Shown piece after piece: positions 55,082-64,000 of a stretch of 64,000 nt of DNA (position 1 is its first letter; each line of letters starts with the position of its first letter). Made by a program: the position numbers and the translations under genes. The notes under the pieces were generated by a model. The model saw only the letters and a list, made by a program, of their open reading frames with translations. It ran no database searches and was not told the DNA's origin. Location: assembly GCF_016808335.1 (NCBI RefSeq), contig NC_053149.1, forward strand, positions 25,953,238 through 26,017,237, in the 5' to 3' direction. The stretch comes from Panicum virgatum (lineage: Eukaryota; Streptophyta; Magnoliopsida; Poales; Poaceae).

Positions 55082-57996
55082 TGTGGCAGAACTAGTCTTA
55101 ATTATACCAGATCAAGTGCACTAAACATCTAAGTGCACCTTAATCGGTATAATCATTGGTCTGTCGAGTAACATCCCGACAAAACCACTGAATACCCGAT
55201 CGTAACACAAGTGTACTTCTCACACGAAGGCGAGTCAGAGATACAACAATTTCACAATATTTTACATCACATAGATAAGAGGAGTGATTTACATTAGAGT
55301 TTTAAAGCTAGTACACAAAGTTTAGCTTTTTACAAGTTTATTTAAAAGAAAAGAGATAAAAGTAAGAGATGCTTTCTTTAGAAGTTTTACAACGGAGGTA
55401 AAAACATAATTAAACACTAACATCGTTGATGTCATGGTAAGCCCAAGCATGACATCACTCCTCTGAGTCATTGCTGGTCGAAGATGGTTCCCATTCCATA
55501 GACCAGCCAGAAGGTAGAACACTAGGTCAAGTCAGACTAGTGTTTGGGTCTTCCAAAGTCATCCCTAAAAACAGAGTCAGCAAAAGCCTGAGTATACTAA
55601 TACTCAGCAAGACTGATCCAATTTAAGGGTATACAGTAACCCTTTATGTAGACAGGCTAGCTCAGAAAGGCTCTGGGTTTACATTTGCTGAAAAGCCACA
55701 GAGAGTAGGTCCTTAATTCAAATTTTAGCTTTCAAATTCTAGTTGTATTAACCATTCTAGGTATGCACATATCTATACAAACATGGTAGAGGAATTAATC
55801 TCATTCTACCATATCTGATATCATCATTGTTCAACTTCTTACTCTATGTAGCAAAGGGATTAAGCAGTCTCAATCTTCGTGAGAAGTGGACGATTCCGAA
55901 TCGAATTTCCAACCTTGCCAGGATAAACCTAGCGCACACGCTTGGAGTACTGTCGAGTCACTCCAAAGCAGCCTTTTGCTTTTCATTTCGGTTCATGGAT
56001 CAGTGCCACTCTCCCCGACTACAGAGAACCACCACATCTTTGTAGTCGCAGTGTTGCAACATAATATATATATTCCTATCTTTAAGAGAGAGTGGGAGGT
56101 ATGTCCACTTGCCGGGCCGATCCGTTACTAGGCTTACCGCGTACCATATTTACGGCATAGTACTTTCAAACGCTTAACCACCACTACTACACACTGCGGC
56201 CTTAGTAATTTATCAACACACACGGATCTCAACTGACAGGAAATGTAAACAAACAACTCCTATAACTCTCGCGAGTGACAGGAAATCACTCGACTTTTAC
56301 CGGTCCTATTAGCATAGCATATAGGCGGATTCAGTTCTAGTGTTCAATCAATAGGTACCTAGAATTATGCATCTAAGGTTTCCATTCAACTCCAATAACT
56401 TAAATGCACAAGAAAACAATACTGAATTGCATAGTTTTAAAATAGTGGGATTATGTATCGGGGCTTGCCTGTAGTAGTGTCTATAGAGTCAGTAGACTTT
56501 GGTTCTTCCGAATCAGAGTTCGGGACTTCAATTAATTCAACAATGTTAGCATGAACTTCAGAAATATCCTCGTTTGATTCCTGGATGAGTTCGTATGTTC
56601 CGTCTGCTAACGGGGTGATCTCAATATGAAATGCAATAGTTGGAAAAAAATAAATAGTACAGTACTATACTTGAATATAGCTTTCCTTCACTAAAAAAAG
56701 TTGTGAACTCACTCAATCAAACAATCAAGATGATCCATGTCAAGTACTTTAACTACTCAGAATAACATGGGGAAAGGTTTTTAAAATAAACCACATAAAG
56801 GATTTAAATAAATATTTAAAAATACCAATAATACACAGAGAATAAAATTTTGAAAAGAATAAGCTAGAATCCACTAATGGCACAGAGCTCGGCGGCGGAG
56901 GTGAATGACGACGGCGGCTTTCCGGCAGGGGAACGACGATGAGGAGTGGTGGAATAGCTTCGCAAGCTTAAGGCGAAGCTAACTAGGGGGGTTGTGGTGG
57001 TCGAAGGAAGACTGTGGTAGTGGGTCGGCAGTGAGCAAAGCTCATCGGAGATGAGAGAAGGGGTGCAGTGGTAGATTGACGGTGATAGGAACCGGCCAGA
57101 GCTATTTATAGGCCGCTGGTAGGAAGATAAGCGAGAGAAGGGAGTGGATGAGTTCGCCGGGGGCTTGTGGGCGAGATCCAGTGGCGGCGGTGGCGTTGCC
57201 ATGGGCGGCCGGCGAAGTGGCGTGATGAAATTCGCCCTGGGCGGCGTGGCGCGGGCTCAAGGCACCAGCAGAGGCGATGCTAGAGGCGGCGGGGGTCCTT
57301 GCGCGACGCGTGGAGGCGGCGCAGGAACGCAAATTCGGGGCGGCCGGGCTCGCCGGATTTGAAAACAGAGGCGGTGGCGGCGCGACGCGTCGTGGAGAGA
57401 GTCAAGGGAGCTTATCGTCGCGTCAAACGGCGGCGGGGGCGGCCGGTGGGCGAGAAAACCGGCGGCGGGGCAGCGCCGCCAGAACTCCGGCAAGGCTGGA
57501 GGTAGGGGATGACTTGTGGACTGGTTTGCAAATTGTGAAAACTTTAATTGCTTAACTGTAAACCAAAATTTCCCACTGATTTAGGGCTCAAATGAAAAAG
57601 TGCCCAACATGAAAGTTGTTCAAATTTTCAAGATCTACAACTTTTATGTTATGCAAATTTTTACTAGATCAAAGAATTTGAAGATGTTTGCAAAAATTCA
57701 AATCAACTCTAATCCATTAAGGAAAAATACTTTTGATAGCAAAATTTCAACATTTTTGGGATAAAATGCAACAATGCTACCAAAATAATTATTAACAGCA
57801 CATTTTCAAGAAAGCCCTTCACAAAGTTGAAAATACTTCCTAAGTCAAATCTTTTTTGCAGACAGGGACTTGTAATTTTTCATAATTACCAAAATACCCC
57901 TACTTTGCACTGCAAATCTTTAGCTTTCAAACAATAATAAACAAAAAGTTCACACATTAAACTTTGATTTAATGGCTAGACACCTGAAGTGTCACA
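55082..57996 (-). repeat. 3' LTR of element G
   Basis: On the minus strand it starts TGTGACACTTCAGGTGTC and ends TTCTGCCACA, 2915 bp with TGTG/CACA ends. A TATA box (TATAAATA) lies at 57103-57110 after a GC-rich block. Beyond it are acidic open segments at about 56466-56620 (LIQESNEDISEVHANIVELI) and 55450-55515 (SGWSMEWEPSSTSNDSEE, stop). The five bases before the left end are CGGCT; the mate is outside the window. Confidence 0.85.
57103..57110 (-). promoter_or_regulatory. TATA box of element G's LTR
   Basis: TATTTATA on the plus strand is TATAAATA on the minus strand, positioned ~885 bases after the LTR start and followed by a CA-rich leader. It corresponds to the J LTR TATA at 63814-63820. 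Confidence 0.55.
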
Positions 57997-58033
57997 GCCT
58001 ACCCCCCTTAAAAGAATCTCGTCCCGAGATTCT
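57997..58033 (-). other. Polypurine tract and adjoining hairpin of element G
   Basis: On the minus strand TTTAAGGGGGGTAGGC (57997-58012) abuts the LTR start. Just upstream, AGAATCTCG and CGAGATTCT (58013-58033) form a 9-bp stem with a 3-base loop. Element D has the same arrangement with one compensatory base-pair change. Confidence 0.8.
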
Positions 58034-58055
58034 AGATTAGGAATGGGCTGGAATG

Positions 58056-59057
58056 CTAGATACCTAGATTCGTCTTAAGGAAGTCGGGAAAATTTCGTTG
58101 AAGATAGTACTCAGTTTCCCAAGTAGCTTCTCCCTCGGTATGATGGTTCCATTGAATCTTATACATTTTAACTTTTTCTCTTCTGGTACTTCTTTCCTTT
58201 CTGTCAAGGATTTTCATTGGGTATTCCACGCATGACAGATCTGGCTCTATTTTCAGGTCTTGTTGCTCAATAATTTCTTCAGGGATTTTCACACACTTCT
58301 TGAGTTCAGAGACGTGGAAGACATCATGGACAGCTGCTAATCGAGAAGGAAGTCGAATTCGGTAAGCTACTGGTCCACATATTTCAAGGATCTCAAAGGG
58401 TCCAATATAGAGAGGTGCTAGTTTTCCTTTTAAACCAAATCTTTGAACACCTTTTGTTGGAGATACTCGTAGATATACGTGATCCCCAACTTTGAATTGT
58501 AACGGGGTTCTCCTCTTATCTGCATAACTATTCTGTCTAGATTGAGCTGCCTTAAGACTTGCCTAAATAACGTTCACCTTGTTCTCTGCCTCAATTACTA
58601 AATCGGGTCCAAAAATTTTGCGTTCTCCGGTCTGTGACCAACTCAAAGGAGTTCGACACCTACGACCATATAACGCCTCAAATGGTGCCATCTTCAAACT
58701 AGACTAATAACTATTATTGTAGGAGAATTCTGCTAGAGCCAGACATTTATCCCAGTTCTTGTCATATTGGATGACACATGCTCTAAACATATCCTCAAGT
58801 ATTTGATTTACCCTTTCGGTTTGTCCATCAGTTTGAGGATGATAAGCAGAGCTACGAATCAACTTAGTTCCAAGAGAGGCCTGTAGTTGCTCCCAGAAAT
58901 GTGCAACAAACTGCGACCCACGATCAGATATGATCATTTTGGGTACACCATGGAGACGAATTATTTGATCAAGATAGATTTCTGCATACTTTTTTGCGGT
59001 GTAAGAAGTATGTACTGGAAGAAAATGGGCAGTCTTGGTCATTCTATCAATGATCAC
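58056..59057 (-). pseudogene. Element G integrase core and chromodomain-like tail
   Basis: The core runs SIWVIIDRMTKTAHFLPVHT, MIISDRGSQFVAHFWEQLQA with the second Asp, and HPQTDGQTERVNQILEDMFR with the Glu. After stops at 58704 and near 58565 it reads GDHVYLRVSPTKGVQRFGLK, YIGPFEILEICGPVAYRIRL, HDVFHVSELKKCVKIPEE and a chromodomain-like end (KMYKIQWNHHTEGEATWETE), ending TAG at 58056. The tail closely parallels element D's. Only point stops interrupt it. Confidence 0.9.
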
Positions 59058-59075
59058 CCATATTGAGTTATGCTT

Positions 59076-60203
59076 CTAGGATGTGTTGGGTAAACCAACA
59101 ATAAAATCCATACTAATGTCCTCCCATTTCCAAGATGGAATTGGTAGGGGTTGAAGTGTGCCCGCTAGCTTTAGATGACTGGCTTTAATCCTCTGACAAA
59201 TGTCACACTCGAAAACATACTTGGCTATCTCCCTTTTCATTCTAGTCCACCAATAATTCCGTCTAAGGTCTTGGTACATCTTCGTGCTACCGGGATGAAT
59301 AGAGAACTTGGAGAGGTGTGCTTCATCAAGAATTTGTCTCCGGAGTTGATGGTCTTTAGGAACCACAATGCGATTATCGAACCATAAAACTCCTTTGTGA
59401 TCCATATGAAAACACTTGTACTTTTCTTCACCCTGGGCCAACTTTTGCTTTATAATTTTGACACCTTCATAATGTAGTTGTTCCAAGATAATGCTATCTT
59501 GAAGCGTAGACTCCATTGCTATATGGTTCAAACTCCCTTGTGGAACCATTTCTAAGTTCAATTTCCTCATTTTATTGCATAGAGTCTCATTGAATAATTC
59601 TGCCTCTGCACAATGGCAATGTGACTTACGGCTAAGTGTGCCCGCAACCACATTTGCTTTACCAGGGTGGTAATGTACTTCAATATCATAGTCTTTGATG
59701 AGCTCTAACCATCGTCTTTGCCTCATGTTCAGATCAGCTTGTGCGAAGTTGTACTTGAGACTCTTATGATCAGTGTAAATATTGCAATGCGTTCCCATAA
59801 GATGATGCCTAAAAATCTTGAGATCATGAATAAATGCTGCTAACTCAAGATCATGAGTAGGATAATTTTTCTCATGATCCCGAAGTGCTCGTGATGCATA
59901 AGCAATTACCCGGTTGTCTTGCATAAGTACACATCCAAGTCTGGTGCCAGAAGCATCACAATAAACATCAAATGGTTTGGTATTATCTGGTTGAGCTAAT
60001 ACTGGGGCAGTGGTTAATTGTGCTCGAAGAGTGTGGAACGCTTCTTCACACTTGTCATCCCAAACAAATTTAACTCCTTTCTTTAATAACACCGTCATAG
60101 GTTTAGCTATTCTGGAGAAGTCCGAGATGAAACGGCGATTATACTCGGCTAAGCCAAGAAAACTTCTGATCTGATGGACTGAAGTAGGAGGCTTCCAATC
60201 CAT
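59076..60203 (-). pseudogene. Element G RNase H and integrase zinc domain
   Basis: A 375-codon open run: MDWKPPTSVHQIRSFLGLAE, NRRFISDFSRIAKPMTVLLK, then RNase H with [40 protein letters not shown] and [20 protein letters not shown]. The usual ADALSRK appears as AGTLSRK, so the fourth acidic position is Gly. The integrase zinc site follows: [33 protein letters not shown], then WEDISMDFIVGLPNTS with the first catalytic Asp, and a TAG. Confidence 0.9.
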
Positions 60204-60934
60204 TACTTCTTGAACCTGGATATGCCTTCACTGGAGATAGTATGTCCCAAGAATTTCACACTATCCAACCAGAATTCACATTTCAAGAATTTAGCATATA
60301 AGCGATGATCCCGTAACCTTTGAAGAACAATTCGTAAATGGTTGGCATGCTCCTCTTTGTTTTTGGAGTAGAACAGAATGTCGTCAATAAAAACAACGAC
60401 AAACTTGTCTAGTTCTGGCATGAACACTGAATTCATAAGATACATGAAATAAGCCGGTGCATTAGTGAGACCAAAGGACATAACCAGATACTCATAAAGT
60501 CCATATCTGGTAGAGAAGGCCATCTTCGGAATGTTACATGGCTTAATCTTGATCTAATGGTAACCGGAACGGAGATCAATTTTAGAGAAAACCTTAGCTC
60601 CGGCTAACTGATCAAACATAATGTCAATGCCTGGAAGGGGATACTTATTCTTGATTGTCACCACATTGAGGGGTCTATAATCCACACATAGCCTTAAGCT
60701 ATTATCCTTTTTCTTCACGAATAGGGCTGGGCAACCCCAAGGTGAAGCGCTTGGTCGAATGAAACCCTTGTCCAGAAGGTCTTGAAGCTAGATTTTCAAT
60801 TCTGCTAACTGCTTTGGTGGCATTCGGTAGGGTTGTTTAGAGATAGGAGCTGTGCTTGGTTGTAACTCAATCACAAACTCAATATCTCTATCAGGAGGTA
60901 GTCCGGGCAAGTCATCCGGAAAGACATCTGTATA
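60204..60934 (-). pseudogene. Element G reverse transcriptase
   Basis: Reading on the minus strand gives an RT start with [13 protein letters not shown] residues, HPLP-like [23 protein letters not shown], a TAG for Gln (~60555), IKIKP, then [40 protein letters not shown] and the active-site [20 protein letters not shown]. It ends [11 protein letters not shown] before a frame change at 60203. The Asp pair is intact; several stops lie between 60790 and 60940. Confidence 0.85.
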
Positions 60935-61645
60935 CTAGCATACTATCGGAATGTCCTCGAGTTTAATACCTTCCATGGCAAAGGTACATGAAGTGACGTA
61001 CTCTTGGGATGGAAGATAAAGGGTAGTCGCTCCTTGGTTTGGTGAGTCAATTTCAACTGCTCGGGAAGAGATATCTAATAGGACTTTATGTTGGGTCATC
61101 CAATCCATACCCAAGATAACATCCATACCCTCTAGATTTAAAGAAATCAAGTCAGTTTTAATCAACTTGCTACCCAACTGAATTGGCACATACCTAAAGG
61201 TTCGATTGGAATCTATTTTATCACCAGGGGTGGTAATCATGTATGATGCCTTGGTATGATTAGGATCCAATCCTAATCTTGCCCCACCTTTAGTACTAAT
61301 AAAACTATGGGTTGCACCAGAGTCAAACAATATGATTGCAGGATTATGGTTGATAGAAAAGGTACCCATCATAATTGGTGCGCCCTCCAGAACTTCAGCA
61401 AAAGTAGTAAAGTTGATCTTCCCTTGTTTAACTTGCACGACCTGCTTTTTACCCTTTCCTTGATTATTCTGATTCGAATTCTGACCTTGGGCAGGCTTCT
61501 GGTTTCGGGGGCAATTCCTAACGAAGTGCGCAAGACTTCCACAAGTAAAGCAACGGTTGTTGCCATTTACACGGTTGGGTTGTTGAAAATTTGGCCTTGG
61601 CCCAGATTGTTGCTGTTGAGGCATAGGAGGTCTAGCTGCTCCTTG
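60935..61645 (-). pseudogene. Element G nucleocapsid and protease
   Basis: MPQQQQSGPRPNFQQPNRVN leads to the knuckle CFTCGSLAHFVRNC, a Gln/Asn/Lys linker, and the protease: [19 protein letters not shown] has Ser where DTGA has Thr, which chromovirus proteases tolerate. VILGMDWMTQHKVLLD and YVTSCTFAMEGIKLEDIPIV follow, ending TAG at 60935. Confidence 0.85.
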
Positions 61646-62390
61646 CTACTGGGGTGGCCTGAAAACCCATCTACCTAATGGAGGATTTCTCTGTGGGGCC
61701 CTGGGAATTGTATTCTGCACCAAACGATACCTTGGTAGCTGCACACCAGAGGGTTCAGTCAGTGCCTTCCTCTTCTTCTCAGCACGATGCGCTGTAATGC
61801 AATCGTCCTGAGTAATGGCCATATTCACCAGCTCATTATAACGGAAACGATCCTGCTTCCTGGCATCACTATCTGCATGATGACAAGCGTACTGGCATAG
61901 GTGATTGAAAACCTGTGCATATTGAAGCACAATACGATTTCCTTGAGTAAGCGCCAAGAACTCATTCAATTTACTCTCCAGAAGGCCCTCAGGAATATGA
62001 TGCACCCTGAAGGCGGTCCTGAATTCTTCCCAAGTAATGACATGGTCGGCGGGCAGCATGGCACGATAATTATCCCACCAGATGCCATGCAAACTTTGAC
62101 TCTATGGTCCGAAGCCATGCGTCTGCATCTAGGGGCTCGTCAGTCGAGTGGAACAGCGGGGGCTAGGTACCGAAGAAATCCTGATACCTAGATGTCGGAG
62201 GAACATGATCATCACTTCCTCGTTGCTGAGGGCGTGGCTGGTTTTGCTGCCCCTGCACCAGTTGACGTAGTAACTCGGTTTACAGGGCCATAACTTCCAC
62301 TAGATTAGGAGGTGGCAGTGGCGGTTGCTGGGACCCACTAGTTTGGCCATGGGTAAAGCCTTCCGGGGTACCACGCGTTGAGCCCACCAT
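61646..62390 (-). pseudogene. Element G gag
   Basis: The ATG is near 62390 (MVGSTRGTPEGFTHGQTSGS). The frame reaches RYQDFFGT, a TAG, PPLFHSTDEPLDADAWLRTI, ESKFA, then a deletion of roughly 65 bases removes the 'ARFAAQQLRG' part. It resumes GIWWDNYRAMLPADHVITWE, FRTAFRVHHIPEGLLESKLN and EFLALTQGNRIVLQYAQVFN. At the point where element D has its intron (EFLALKQ|GTMSV) this gag is continuous. A TATCTTCCATGATACAG acceptor-like run directly precedes the ATG. Confidence 0.85.
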
Positions 62391-62723
62391 CTGTATCATG
62401 GAAGATATCCATTAGATCACAGTTTATCTTTACTTCCATTACCAAATGGTATAATGCAAAATAGAGACATTTGTAAATAGAATGATATTGACTATAACAA
62501 CATGCACATCTCACATTCTATTCAACCAGTTCAGCTCTAACTTATATAGACATGGCCATTTATTCCAAACTTTATGTTAAGATGGTGTACATGCTACAAA
62601 CATCACAACCTGCTCCATGCAGCTATGCTACAACAAGTGGTGTTTCCTTTCCAGGCTATCTTACACCACTCTCTAACTACACAATTCTACTTCTAAAAAG
62701 TCAGACCCGAAAGTTTTGACGAT
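62391..62723 (-). other. Spacer between element G upstream ORF and gag
   Basis: No open frame and no Met-tRNA primer site are found here, so this is not the LTR/leader junction. The gag-proximal end looks like a splice acceptor. The stretch may be an intron or an untranslated linker. Confidence 0.45.
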
Positions 62724-63036
62724 CTAGAAATCGTCGAGGTTGCCAACTGAAGACTCACTACTGAAGGAAAGGTCATTGCTCCGAGCTTCAGGTTCTGGAC
62801 CTTCATGCTCAGAGTCAAGGTCAGAAACTCCTTCAATCTCTTCCGAATCTTCTTCTTCATTTCTCGCAGGCTGATTCGGGACATCATGTGGCATTGGTTG
62901 TTCTTGGAGGTACTCAATATGCGATAAGCATTCTCAAGCTCCGAAGTGAGGTCCTGAGCCTGTTCCTGAAGGAATTCTATCACTATGTTGCGCTGACTGA
63001 TAACGGCATCACTCTCAACAATTTGGTCCTCTCGAT
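62724..63036 (-). pseudogene. Element G open frame upstream of gag, acidic, truncated by J
   Basis: On the minus strand the frame is open from the J boundary: REDQIVESDAVISQRNIVIE, FLQEQAQDLTSELENAYR. After a one-base change near 62925 it continues HIEYLQEQPMPHDVPNQPAR, NEEEDSEEIEGVSDLDSEHE, to SSESSVGNLDDF and TAG (62724-62726). It has helical coiled-coil character then an acidic tail. I do not recognise a family. It is not gag, and its start lies beyond J. Confidence 0.55.
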
Positions 63037-64000
63037 TGTGACACCTCAGGTGTCAGTACATTTAAATACAATCAATGTACCTTAGTTAAAGTTAAAGGAA
63101 AATTTTGAGAAATTAATTCAAAGAGAAAGGGTCAAATAAAAGACAAATCATACAAAAGGAATTAAAGGAAAAAGAAAAAGGAGTGAAAAGCTACTCAAAA
63201 ATTTAATTCAAAAATATGCACCAAATTTTAGTTGGCTCATGAGAGGTGTTTCAATTGACATGTGCTCAATTGAACTTCAGCCAAAATCAATTCAAAAACT
63301 GAATAAAACTAAAGTCCTTTTGTGCAAATATGTAGATGTACCAATAGTTCAAAATGTGAGTTTCAAATGAAAATTTACATAACACGAAAGTTGTAGATCT
63401 TGAAAAGTTATGCAAAAGTGGTATTCAACACTTTTCCATTTGATCCCTCCAAATAGGAGATAATTTCAGTTTACCAAGAGGTCCCTGGAATTTTCAGAAA
63501 TCGCAAAAGAGCCCCCATCTCCATCTCTCTCTCCTGGCTGGCTCTGTTTCGCCCGCCGCCCGCCTTACGCCGCCGGTGGACTTCGTCCACCGCGCGCCCG
63601 CGGCCAAATGGACCCAGGGGAGTCTCTCAGCGCCACCTGGCCGCCCCTTGGCACCTCCTTGCGCGCACACGCGTCTCAGACCCCTTCCCGAGCCGCCACG
63701 ACACCCCCGGCCGGCGCAGCGCCGCTGCAGCTCCGCCCGTTCGCCGTCGAGTCGCCCAGGACCAAATCGACCTCCCCCAGTCACTACATTCCTCACCCAG
63801 GAGCTCTTTGGCCTATAAAGACCCCCAGAACTCCACAGTCACCCGCCGAGATCCAGCTCACGCGGACCGGCTAGCCTAGCCCCACATTGCCCCCTCTGAC
63901 CACCGCAACAGCTTCGCCACCTCCTAGTTAAGCTCCACGCGCGCGGAATCGACCCCAAACCTCCTCCCGACGCCGTTCCCCTTTTGCACCGCCGCCGGCG
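63037..64000 (+). repeat. LTR J, 5' end, plus orientation, runs off the window
   Basis: It begins TGTGACACCTCAGGTGTCAG, close to element G's LTR start on the opposite strand (TGTGACACTTCAGGTGTCTA). Matching inner words follow (AGTTGTAGATCTTGAAAAGTT against the G LTR's ACTTTTATG/AGATCTACAAC). A GC-rich block and TATA box (TATAAAG, 63814-63820) fit U3. The five bases ahead are TCGAT. Whether this is a full element or a solo LTR cannot be told. Confidence 0.75.
63814..63820 (+). promoter_or_regulatory. TATA box of LTR J
   Basis: GGCCTATAAAGACCCC lies downstream of the GC-rich block. It corresponds to the TATAAATA of element G's LTR and sets J's direction as plus. Confidence 0.55.

Larger units (their letters stand above)
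55082..63036 (-). mobile_element. Element G: second Tekay-like chromovirus, 5' end beyond J
   Basis: On the minus strand: an ORF upstream of gag (63036-62724), gag, protease, RT, RNase H, integrase, chromodomain-like tail, hairpin, polypurine tract and 3' LTR (57996-55082). The left boundary lies within H's coding DNA. The right part is cut by LTR J at 63037, so the 5' LTR and primer site are outside the window. Damage is by stops, one gag deletion and small frame changes. Confidence 0.88.

Noticed and set aside
63032..63041. Claiming TCGAT as J's target duplication
   Set aside because: The other end of J lies outside the window, so it cannot be verified.
1..64000. tRNA, rRNA, microRNA precursors and centromeric satellite arrays
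   Set aside because: I looked for cloverleaf-like arms, conserved rRNA words and long monotonous arrays and saw none beyond the short repeats listed.

Overview
The window is plant nuclear DNA, most likely from a grass. The evidence is GC-rich Poaceae-style coding, Huck/Grande-like Tat-lineage Ty3/gypsy elements, Tekay-like chromoviruses and Athila-like pol. It holds almost no host gene sequence. Only the first ~1.3 kb carries host-derived material: the 3' end of an F-box/FBD-domain gene (1-246) and two decayed exons of a peroxisomal-type long-chain acyl-CoA synthetase (1007-1321). The second exon is joined directly to a broken Ty1/copia gag-pol (1322-3050). Everything else is a nest of LTR retrotransposons inserted into one another. 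I see no bacterial, organellar, CRISPR, tRNA or rRNA features and no new biochemical system; the interesting signals are in retroelement architecture.

Layout, named by letter. An unclassified minus-strand LTR (3066-4653) is followed by element B, a plus-strand Tat-lineage element. B has its 5' LTR at 4654-6000, gag/PR/RT at 6064-9390, pol fragments at 15742-15906 and 29583-29652, integrase at 31225-32313, and a spliced antisense ORF at 32842-34900. B is interrupted three times. Element C (Tat, minus, 9379-15741) has lost its 3' end by a deletion with a 12-bp microhomology. Element D (Tekay-like chromovirus, minus, 15907-29577, TSD GCATC) is structurally complete. Solo LTR E2 (29653-31219, TSD ACCGC) is the third. 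D itself contains solo LTR E1 (20622-22175, TSD AGATC) of the same family as E2, in opposite orientation. D's gag contains a precise 110-bp GT-AG intron.

Right of B lies element H, an Athila-like element on the minus strand, split into 34960-37962 and 52720-55081 by element F. F (Tat, plus, 37963-52714, TSD CAATG/CGATG) has complete LTRs, dual RNase H, integrase, a four-copy ~121-bp tandem repeat in the 3' UTR and a multi-exon antisense ORF with a Transposase_28-like start. F's second RNase H is interrupted by element I (43138-46979, TSD GAGTG), a gag-only non-autonomous LTR element. H is also interrupted at 55082 by element G, a second Tekay-like chromovirus on the minus strand with its 3' LTR at 55082-57996. 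An open frame upstream of G's gag is cut at 63037 by the plus-strand LTR J, which runs off the window.

Relative age follows from nesting: B, H and the copia fragment are oldest, then C, D, F and G, then E1, I and J. Every coding element carries stops or frameshifts, so none looks autonomous. D and F are the closest to intact. Removing E1, I, F, D and E2 at their target-site duplications restores reading continuity across each break, which is strong internal support for the layout.
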